Shown here: piece by piece, positions 55,543 through 64,000 of the stretch
Layout of the letters: the number at the start of each line of letters is the position of its first letter
Numbering within the stretch: position 1 is the stretch's first letter
Origin: Siderastrea siderea
Taxonomy: Eukaryota; Cnidaria; Anthozoa; Scleractinia; Rhizangiidae
Direction of reading: 5' to 3'
Assembly (NCBI GenBank): GCA_964030785.1
Contig: OZ034975.1
Span: 21,223,142-21,287,141 of the forward strand
Length of the DNA: 64,000 nucleotides
Notes under the pieces: generated by a model
The model's input: only the letters and a program-made list of their open reading frames with translations
The model's database searches: none
What the model was told of the DNA's origin: nothing
Program-made: the position numbers and the translations under genes

Positions 55543-56640
55543 GTGTTTCCAACTTTCCAACACCAGCAGTCACGATGTCTTGGCAATAAGGAAACGTTTG
55601 TTAAGAAGTGCAATTACGAGACGGACAAGAGAACGCAAAAAACTCCTCTGAACTGTGGTTCACGTTATAAAGACCCATACGAAGAAATTAGAAAGGCTTA
55701 CAAGGAACACTGTTCTTCCTTTCACTTCAAATGAAACGATAACTACTATTTCATCCTACAATCTAACGATGCAGCAACTGGACATACTCAAATATGGTTT
55801 GACTAGCTCTATTTCTTCATCCCGTATCAACAAATCGGCTGTTTTCACTTGTTTTGAACTTATACATGGCACTATGGTCAAGCATCTTAAAGATAGGAAG
55901 GAAACAGGGAAACTGGTGGCAGATCTTTCGCACCTTGCCAACTGCTTTATCCTGGCACATCCACCAACGGTGTCAGATCCCAAAAAGTACAAAGATTGAA
56001 AGGACCCGAGAAGGAATCAAAACATTGTGGTTTTAAAGCCGGACAAGGGAAACGGTGTTGTGGTCCGTGACAGAGCCGCCTACGACAGTGCATTCTCAAG
56101 ATAATCAGTGACACCACCAAATTCTAGCCTAATAATGAAGAGCCCACGTTGTTACGAGAAAGTCAGCTCCAACGGTTACTGAGAAAACTAAAAGCTAATG
56201 GAAATCTGGATCCCACCGTTTATTCGAAGATTAATCTGATTAATCCTTCTGCTTCGCTGCGCGTAAGGATTTATGTTCTACCGAAAAGCACCGAGGACCG
56301 GATTGAATGCTTCTGTTCAGACCTATAGTTTCTTCCATCTGGACTTTTAATTACAAGTTAGCTAAGTATCTGTGTAGTCTCTTACAACCCCACATCCCAT
56401 CTGATTATTGCACTCAGCATTTCTTTCGTGAAATACATGCTATACCGATTTCAGGTAAGTTCATGGTTTCTTTCGATGCTAAAAGCTTATTTACCTACAT
56501 ACTTCTTAATGAGTGCATTGATCTAGTGGTTAAGTACATCTCTGGAGGCAATCTGGATATCAAGTTAAGTACCGCTGAGCAGCGAGGTAAATATCTACCA
56601 CTCTTTACCGACACTGAGATGAATAATTGTTTTAGTATAT
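55543..56640 (+). pseudogene. Penelope-like element RT, decayed and truncated
   Basis: Pieces in three frames: LDILKYGLTSSISSSRINKS and ETGKLVADLSHLANCFILAH (to 55999), then NIVVLKPDKGNGVVVRDRAA (56021-56085), and the frame 56307-56657 with RPIVSSIWTFNYKLAKYL, LLQPHIPSDY and MVSFDAKSLFTYI. KPDKGNGVV and FD-x-SLFT are signatures of Penelope-like reverse transcriptase (family knowledge). The sequence is lost right after RT motif A where a MITE begins, so the rest of the RT and the GIY-YIG endonuclease are absent. In an intact PLE the protein reverse-transcribes its own RNA at target sites. Confidence 0.8.
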
Positions 56641-56807
56641 ACCAAACCAGTGGATAGCCAGCACCAAATAGTGTTCCTTTTTCTCTGAGAAATGCGGGAA
56701 AACTGGCGCGCGAAATCCAGAACAATGCTGGGAGGTGAATAGCAGATACTAACCCGAGTTTGAGTAGCCAATCATAGCACGCGAAAAACACTATTCACTG
56801 GTTTGGT
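56641..56807. mobile_element. 167-bp MITE ending the PLE fragment
   Basis: Ends 'accaaaccagtggatag' and 'ctattcactggtttggt' are inverted with one mismatch. A second inner match is 'agtgtt' with 'aacact'. It follows immediately after the last PLE codons. Confidence 0.65.
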
Positions 56808-57760
56808 TTTTACTAAAAGAGAATTTACAGTTAGTGTTTTCTCAGATTGGACATTATTCTTTTCCCTCATTAATGTATCCACGATAACAAAATGAACGGA
56901 ATGCGGTCGGAATGTTTTGGTTTATCAGAATAGGAAAAATTGCTTTCTTTTAGGGAGTCGATATTCTGGATATTCTTTTATTCTTAAAGCGGAAAAGGAA
57001 TAGCCAGGGTAGTCCCAAAATAATGAGCCTTACCTGAGCCTGTTCTTTAATCTCTACACACATTATTTTAAAGTTATATATGTCGTATCCGGCAAGGTGC
57101 AAACCTTAACGTATTCACAAGATCTCAAGCTCAAAAAATCAAAAACATTAAACCTGTTATCATTACAGATTAAAGCCAACGAAGAAAGCTGAGCAGAGTA
57201 TCATGAACTTTATATTTCACTAAGTCAGTTTGTCCCGACTGCTAAATGCTCTCCCATCGTTAGGAGCGAATGAGATATTTCGGCAGCTATCCTAGTTGCA
57301 AAGTTTACATGCATATACTGAGAAGCATATACATATAATATGCATATACTGAGAAACAGTGATTTTCCTATGTGAAGACAAACTGCAGTTCGTAATGTCC
57401 GGGCCAGAAAAAAAACATAGTCGACAAAAGTTCATACTCTTTAAGAGCAGAAGAGAGTCAATGAGAGTTCACAAGAGTTGGAGGCCAAAGGGATAGCGAG
57501 AGTGTCAACTTCCACCGATTGTAATTAAAATCTGAGGAGGTTCAAACTCTTCAAGATAGAGATCCCTAGAGCGCACGCGAGTTTCAACTAATCAAGCCAA
57601 TTGAGAGCAAGGTGATTTGAACTCTTGTAGAGTATTCCGTTTCTGTTTGTTCCATATGAAAATTAGATCTAACTGGCGAAAACTAAGTACTGGTTAACCC
57701 CGAAAGTAATCAATGGCTAATGAATTTTCCAACTTTTTCATTTTTTTAGTGGCACCAAAA
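56808..57760. other. No gene seen
   Basis: AT-rich sequence with stops in all frames. A 'catatactgagaa' string is repeated near 57313 and 57342. Confidence 0.45.
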
Positions 57761-57763
57761 AGT

Positions 57764-57793
57764 AGGTGGGGTGGGGGGGGGGGGGTGGGGGGC
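57764..57793 (+). other. G-run with G-quadruplex potential
   Basis: Runs of 4, 13 and 6 G separated by single T, preceded by GG. This could fold into a G-quadruplex; it could equally be simple-sequence expansion. Confidence 0.6.
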
Positions 57794-58327
57794 GCTAAAG
57801 CTCAGTCCTCAGCCCGTTTTCTGTCAAGCAAAATTACATTTGAATGAAAAGCTCGACCTCTTCATTTGCAGGAGAGCTAGTCAGACCTACTTGGAAGGAA
57901 TAATAATGTAAGTCTAAGGAAACTTTCTGCGGTAATTTAATGATAATTTGTGAGACCTATGGAATGTTTTGACCGCTTATATTTCAAAGAAGAAAAAACA
58001 CACCTTAAAAATGTTCGAGCGATTTATTCAAAATCTAACAGTTTAATTTCTTTGAGATTTTCCCATTTGGTGTGCTACACTGTGTAGATTAAAACGCATT
58101 TATTCGCTGGTCGCGGAAATTAGGAAAAACTGTTTTTCGCCATATTTGTGTATTGTTGCTATGGAAACGCTGATTTCCATGGAAAGAGCACCGTCCAAAA
58201 CTTTCATCCAAGCCTAACATCTGGTGTGAAATTCGGATTCATTGAGCTAATTAAAAGAAAGATTATATATAAACGCATTAAAAAACGGAAGTGTGATCCT
58301 AAAAAAGACTACTTGAAGCCACCTTAG

Positions 58328-58487
58328 AACTGTAATTACGAATTGTACCGTCAGCGTCCATTCGCATGAGACATCATTATTTATTGTAATTTCAAATCTT
58401 ACAGTACTGTAACACTTGCAACTGAAGATGATGGAATATCGTTCGAAACATGTCTTGTTTAAAATTCAGTTGTCGTGTTCATTTTCT
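58328..58487 (+). repeat. Right direct repeat flanking the Penelope-like remnant
   Basis: Partner of 55181-55336, 3.1 kb further on, same orientation. Both end with 'cattttct'. The inverted string 'gccacctta' lies just left of it and 'taaggtggc' to its right (58579), from MITE-like sequences in opposite orientations. Confidence 0.55.
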
Positions 58488-58578
58488 AAGGCAAGTCTAT
58501 TTCTTGTACAAAACGAAATTCGACCACTGTCATCAATTTAAGCATCGCGATAATACTTGCTTTCAGGAGGTGAAAAAC

Positions 58579-58790
58579 TTAAGGTGGCTCCTTTTGAAAC
58601 GAGGAAAGATTACAGACGTATTTCTGACCATGAGAGCAAGCTATGACTATCTCAACACCACTTTTGTCGGGCAATCCTTAAAGGCTGATTGTGACGTCAT
58701 ATCCGTTACCATGGCAACAACAAAGGTTTACAAAAAGAACCTCCAAATTTCAGTTTTTGTCAATTATCTGAAAAACTAATGCGGTGGCCT
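58579..58790. mobile_element. Probable MITE starting TTAAGGTGGC
   Basis: Begins 'cttaaggtggctcc' and ends near 'gcggtggcctaccc'. Contains a CRE octamer TGACGTCA (58692-58699) and a near-palindromic GTTACCATGGCAAC (58705-58718), which fits an RFX X-box. I am unsure of the exact ends. Confidence 0.35.
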
Positions 58791-58907
58791 ACCCTTTTTT
58801 ATTTCATTAGTACAAAATAATAACACAAAATAAAACACAGCAAAATTGAAGAGAAGCCTTTGATAATGTGTCACGTTTTCGGTGATTCATTACCAAAATC
58901 AAGCTAA

Positions 58908-59290
58908 ATAAGCACTGAACAAAGCAATCTTCAAACTGAAAACCAGAAAAGGCGACATTGTTTTTCAGCCAACATCGGTTTATCGAGGTTTACCTGCAGT
59001 CGATGTAGGTCTGAGTTCAAGCAGCTCCAAATGTTCAAATAAAATAGGATGCCATGTAAAATAAGTTGAATCGCTTTCCCTGTTATTTGATTCAGTTTTA
59101 TTTTTACCACATTCCGACCGCGGCCTCTGAACCGAGAACCGCTACGTTTTGTGCTTTGTGTTCCCAAATAGTAAGCTGGTGAATTCTCATGTTTCCCACT
59201 TCAGTAATCTTGTTTCTGAGCTGCATACTAGAAATATCTGTTCAAGTTCAAATTCTGTCTTCAGCTTGTTCAAACAAGCACTGATTGAGG
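58908..59290 (+). repeat. Duplicated ~0.4-kb segment, copy 2
   Basis: Same orientation as 53600-53999 and about equally decayed. The copies lie 5.3 kb apart on either side of the PLE remnant. Confidence 0.65.
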
Positions 59291-59741
59291 TTTGAATCAA
59301 CTACGCATTCTTATTGCTTATTACAAATTTCAACGGAAACGAAATGGAAACTGCAGCATCGATATCCTGCAGAAAAAAATATTTCAGTAAGCTTACAATC
59401 GTTCAGTTCTCGCCGTGCATTTCCACTGGCTATGTTATAAAACAATTGGTTTATGCTTTTAGCTGTGAGTATATCGAGTTATGCTGCACTTGGGAAGTTT
59501 GGAGAGCACTCGAGAAGTTAGAGTTTCTCTCACCTGCGCCTCGAGCAACTCGTACGTTTTTGTCGGGGTCTCCAAACTTCCAGATTGCATAATAACACGA
59601 TATACAGCATGAACCAATTGTTAATTGAATTCTCAGTCTGCGATTACTTCTCAAAGAGAAAACAAACACGAATGAAAACTCAACATTACTTAACAAAGGG
59701 TAAGAAATTCGTTTATTAGAAACACATGAATCACAAATTCC

Positions 59742-59742
59742 A

Positions 59743-59807
<65 letters not shown>
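59742..59807 (+). repeat. (AAT)n microsatellite
   Basis: About 22 uninterrupted AAT triplets. The poly-Leu and poly-Ile open frames across it are artefacts. Confidence 0.97.
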
Positions 59808-59808
<1 letters not shown>

Positions 59809-60357
59809 CAAAGAGTGTAAATTGGACATTTTTCTTGTTGGTTCTTCATACCACATCTGGTTGGTTTTAGTAATCCCGTCTTGCAAAGTTTTCTTCAAGG
59901 ACCACTTACACCGGCGATTCTTGATGCGATATTTAAAAGCAATCTTTGAAGTATTTCCAATCGCCTGTCTAAACTATCAGCAATTTCTGCTTTGATTGTA
60001 CAGCGACTTCACGGTGATTTGATTACCAATTTGAAATGTTGTAGAGCCGTGGGTGTAGATTGCATGCGATACGCATTCAGCTCCCGCGGCATCAAAATAG
60101 CAATAAAATCAATGTGAAATCGCACCGAAAGTTCATCCAAAACTGTGGTTGAAACAGGCGCAAAAATCACCGCAAAAATTGCTTCAAAAATCCCTTGCGT
60201 AAACGGCCTCTTTTCTATCTCCAGAGTCTACAGGTATTGTCTTTGCTACCTGTTGAAACAAAATAAATCAAGATGGCTGATAAGATTTAAAGAAGATGTC
60301 GAAAAACATTTTAAAAGAAATATTAACGCAAGAACATGACGTTTCGGCCTCATCCTG

Positions 60358-60412
60358 TCGCCATTATTATTGTCCTAATTAACTGGTCGCCATTATTACT
60401 GTCCTAATTAAC
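60358..60412 (+). repeat. 29-bp tandem duplication
   Basis: 'gtcgccattatta(t/c)tgtcctaattaact' occurs twice back to back. Confidence 0.85.
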
Positions 60413-60728
60413 TGACATTATTCATTGGTTAAAACTAGCGTTTATAAACACGATTGAAATAATTTTATTACTGTATTTATTTCTCCTGTTCGTAGGTATT
60501 TTCTAACATTTCTAAATTGGCACGTGAGCTGCTAATAAATTCCCACAAAAAATCTATTCTTAGAAACAAGCTCGCGTATCTGTTTGGCGTCTCATTTGTA
60601 TCACTCCTAAGTAAACGCAGCACTACAACTAAATAAAATCCTTCCAAACCTCAAGTCACAAAACAGCGCATTCGAGTAGAGTAAATACCTCCTAGTTGCT
60701 CGTGATCAAATGCACACACTTCACAGCC

Positions 60729-60975
60729 CGGGGGAAGTTCTCCAGCTCTTACGCCATAGGGGTACGTGCCGCTGTCTATGGCACAGGGTAAGGTTTTCAG
60801 AGTCCCGGCGGCACACTCACTCAGTACGCCCGAGGCTGAGAAGCGATGCAAACACTTCAAAGCCCAGGGGAGGTACTCTCATCAATAAGCTGTAAGGGTA
60901 TGTGCCGCTGATAAGGTAAGGGTTTCAGTGTCCTGGCGTCACACCCACACCCAATATCGCACAGAGTACCCCCGG
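60729..60975. repeat. Coral-type repeat, second locus
   Basis: Pieces 'cccgggggaagttctcc', 'ggggtacgtgccgct', 'ggtactctcatcaataagct' and 'gagtacccccggcc' are decayed versions of the repeat at 8588-9131. Confidence 0.55.
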
Positions 60976-60999
60976 CCTCACAGAAAACAGCCCAGCGAC

Positions 61000-62470
61000 G
61001 TTCATTTAGGTTCTAGCATTAGCCCATAACGTCATTGACGTGACATCATCGGCTAATAATTCACAGTATCACGAATAAAACTCAGTGATGACACGTACTA
61101 ATGACACGTAGTAACACCTTGCTTAGACGAAAGACGGCAAAGTGCAACAAAAATTAATTGGGCCTCCAAACAACTGTAAATTAGGAGTTAAAACAGAGCT
61201 ATCAGTGTCACGTACTTTCATTCGGTTCGAAATGTTGTGTTGTTTAGAGCTGATAAGTGGCTGAGGAGAGGTTATCAATATTCAGATAAAGCATTGAGAC
61301 GGCTTCTTTCGATTTCGTAGGGTTTTTTTTTTCAAAAGGTTTGTCAAATGATTCAGAATCTCATCTTTCGTTTTACAGACCCCTATATAACACCGGCTCA
61401 TCAGACAGCAGTAATTTTAAAATTATTTCAACTTTGCGTTTGAGAGTCGTGGCAGTGGTTGTGTCTGGATGACTGTTAAAAAGGGGGCTCACGAGCAGAA
61501 CACTTTAGTGGCAAAATATAAGGATTTGTATGGACCGTGATCGCTAGTTTAGTTTCTTGACCGTCTCAAAGCCTTTCAACAGCATTTCAGCCTGTCTTAA
61601 GGTTTCTAAAACTGTTAACCTTCGATAAGCACACTCAACAAGCGTCTTCGTATTAAATCAGAATAGAATATCAACATGTCCCATTTCGTCATTTCTTAAA
61701 AGAACAAATTATTCTATTTGTTTCCTGTTTTGTCTTGTTAAAACAATCCTTTCTATGAATCTCTTGAATAATGATCGCCAATGGACAGAAGACCCAAAAG
61801 GTGAATTGAATGTTCCAATTCAGAGTTCCACTTTCAGTCACTTCAGGAAAATCGAACATTGCACTTTACAGGCTGCGTGCGTGACCTTCCTGGGTTGCCT
61901 GTGCCCGAAGCCTTGGAGATTTTTTGGATGTAAATATGTACATATATATTTATCACCGAATTTGCCTTGATTTTGTGGCCCTCGAATCGAGACCCTTGAT
62001 TTGCACGTGTAGTCAACAACACTCGACCGTCGATAAAGTGGGATGTGGAAATCTTCTAGCACAGAAACCCTCTTTCGTGTAGAAAGCCACGTTTTTGCGA
62101 AGGCGAGGAGTTTGAAAGCAAGTGAAGGTAAATTCCCTTGAATTGCAGCCGATACACGATACGTTTCTCAGAATATCTCAAGCAATTCCTGGAACTCTGC
62201 AGTAAAACAAAAGCGATGTTTTATTGGCGATTCATTTTCTGATTTATTTTCACTGATAATATGGTGCAGTTATTTAGAGTTTTTGTGGAAAATGTCGAAA
62301 CGTCGCGCTGTTTAGATCTAATTTTGAGCCGGGAATGGCCTTGGTAAACGTTTACACGATAATTAAAGCGAGGATCGAACGCCATTCGTTTTTGTAAGTA
62401 AAGTAGTTCTTATCTTAGTGAACGCTTTTTTAAGCAAAGCGGTTCTTATCTGAGTAAAACATTTGCCTAA
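61000..62470. other. No gene seen
   Basis: AT-rich, with a cluster of ACGTCA/TGACGT half-sites near 61030-61130. A short open frame pair around 61755-62062 shows no motif. Confidence 0.45.
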
Positions 62471-62789
62471 ACGTAATTGTTGTACTTTGTTCTCCGTTCT
62501 TCCATTCAAGATTTTGGGGAAATCACGTACTCGTCACGTATGTGTCACGGATGCGTCTCTGACGTACGTCACGGGTACTTGACCGCGTTTTACCAACGAC
62601 GAAGATTTTTGTGTTCGACGCTATCTGTTGTATTTATAACGGAAAATTCACTTCTGGCCGTTCAATTTTGTTCTGTGGGCGATTGTGCTCGGCTATGCTA
62701 TAAACAAAACATATCTGGTGGCGAGCGAATACTCAGGAGATATTGCTTGGTAAGGCAGTACAAAACTCATAGCTAACACTGTTAACTGG

Positions 62790-62811
62790 TGACGTCACGT
62801 CAGTGACGTCA
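62790..62811. promoter_or_regulatory. Paired CRE octamers
   Basis: Two exact TGACGTCA palindromes (62790-62797 and 62804-62811) with starts 14 bp apart, and several ACGTCA/TCACG half-sites upstream near 62520-62580. TGACGTCA is the classic CREB/ATF site. No gene is visible immediately downstream, so the role is open. Confidence 0.4.
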
Positions 62812-62869
62812 TTTTCAACGACAATTTCAACGTCATGTAAGAGCCTCAATTTCAACGCCGATGTTTGTG

Positions 62870-64000
62870 AGTTTGTCTCTGCCTGTGTTGCCCGGGGGTC
62901 GTACTCTATGGGTTTCTAGGACCTACTTTATTTTGCTCTGAATCACCTGTCGAATGCGCTGTTTTTGTGGACTGAGGTTTGGCAGGTTTTTTTGCTATGT
63001 GTAGTTGGCGAGCGATACAAGGTCCGAAAAAAGCACGCAAGACAACGGACTCGACTTGGTATGCAAATAATTTCACCGTAAGAAGTAGAAGAAAGAAAAA
63101 CTACTTGCGCTTGCAAAGTATTTCCTGCAAGTTCGGGCAGGATCTTAGTGGTACGTGCAGCCACACACGCAATACTTTGTCCGCGTGAGATCCGAGAACA
63201 CTGGGAACTAACGGCGATAAAATATAATGAAGTCATCTGTTCCACAGAAAGTCATAGAATCTGAGCTGAGCCTTGGGAAGGCAGAATTGCGGTTGTATTT
63301 TCGTCGGACAAGTTTCTGCTCACTTGCATACGAACACATAAGTAGATGTGCACATTTGTGACAAGGTAAAAAAAAAAAACGTCACTAGTTCTGCATGCAC
63401 TGCATGCCTATGTTGATATATGTGATTGGCTATCTAAACTACATGCAATTAACGAGATCGCCCTAAACCACTGTTCCTCTGCATGCGCTTTACCCGCAGC
63501 ACTTCACTTTCAAATGGAAACCACTAGTTATGTAATCAAAACCGGAAAACGACTGTTCTCCTCGGCTGTGCATGCTTTACAATCACCACAATTATAATCG
63601 TGACATGCTCCTGACAAAAACCTATTCTAAGAACACATCGCTGTTCGCTGTGATCTAACGCTATTTCTCTCAACTTTTACCGCAACATACTGAATATTAC
63701 TGAACGTGAAATCATTGATAAACGACACAATTTATCACTCTGAACAGCAGGATCCCCAGATTATAAATCAGCGTCTACAACTAAGGAAAGTGTATCCGAC
63801 ATAGCCCGATGATACAGCGAAGTCCTCTCTCGGGAATACTGAAGAGCTCGCGAACATCAGCGAATCTCCACGAGAACTCACGAAAACAATGTCCGCGAAA
63901 GGAATGCGCAACTCCACTTCATCACAACCACGAAATAAAAAGCAAAAACACACAACGCAAAATTCCCTTTTCACTAACGTCAGCAAGTTGAAACATTGGA
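62870..64000. other. No gene seen
   Basis: A short remnant of the CCCGGGGG repeat lies near 62889 and an A-run near 63369. Open frames here are short and overlapping on both strands without recognisable motifs. Confidence 0.45.

Noticed and set aside
59451..59995. Poly-Leu and poly-Ile open frames
   Set aside because: Translation of the AAT microsatellite.
60651..60895. Open frames over the coral-type repeat
   Set aside because: They lie in a dispersed repeat and differ in frame from the copy at 8588-9131.
62477..62776. 99-codon plus-strand open frame
   Set aside because: Cys-rich by chance, no domain or splice support.

Overview
The window looks like a stretch of nuclear genome from a cnidarian, most likely a stony coral or another anthozoan. 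The sequence is AT-rich and has no operons or prokaryotic signals. It is dense in decayed non-LTR retrotransposons, foldback DNA elements, a Penelope-like remnant and simple repeats. Several short repeat signatures resemble repeats I recall from coral genomes: a Thr-tRNA-bearing foldback and a CCCGGGGGG(T/C)ACTCCC-ended element. The organism call is inference. I see no convincing intact host gene.

From base 1 to about 49,714 the window is built from one repeated theme. A block of about 1.2 kb, made of satellite units of roughly 130-136 bp, is followed by a decayed EN-RT LINE (RTE/CFDP2-like, clade tentative). All satellite blocks (S0-S7) and LINE bodies (L1-L7) lie on the + strand in the same order. 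The LINE bodies share inactivating lesions: a mangled RT motif B in all copies that reach it, the same GAA-to-TAA stop in three copies, and a catalytic Glu-to-Gln change in two. This suggests that a dead LINE-plus-satellite unit was amplified by DNA-level duplication rather than by retrotransposition.

Younger insertions sit in this array, many with target-site duplications (TSDs) that can be read directly. A 7.6-kb TTAA-flanked element with terminal inverted repeats (TIRs) of about 620 bp (7094-14714) has a second palindromic element (11888-14300, 6-bp TSD) inserted in its right TIR. An L1/Tx1-like LINE (19430-26845) was invaded by another L1-like LINE (22213-25832), which in turn carries a TTAA MITE (24809-25461). 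A 1.6-kb near-perfect palindrome lies at 26985-28584. A MITE-bounded 1.86-kb segment lies at 37142-39002, and a 9-bp-TSD DNA transposon at 39203-40560. A minus-strand L1-like LINE with a 15-bp TSD lies at 44449-48397. The two elements inside 7094-14714 carry exon-like coding fragments, some with phase-compatible splice sites, whose function I do not recognise.

From 49,715 to 64,000 the array stops. This part holds short tandem repeats, a 1-kb foldback, two orphan patches of the same satellite, a decayed coding segment, a Penelope-like element (PLE) remnant between two direct repeats, a duplicated 0.4-kb segment, microsatellites, and long stretches in which I see no gene. A pair of CRE octamers near 62.8 kb is the only regulatory-looking motif cluster there.
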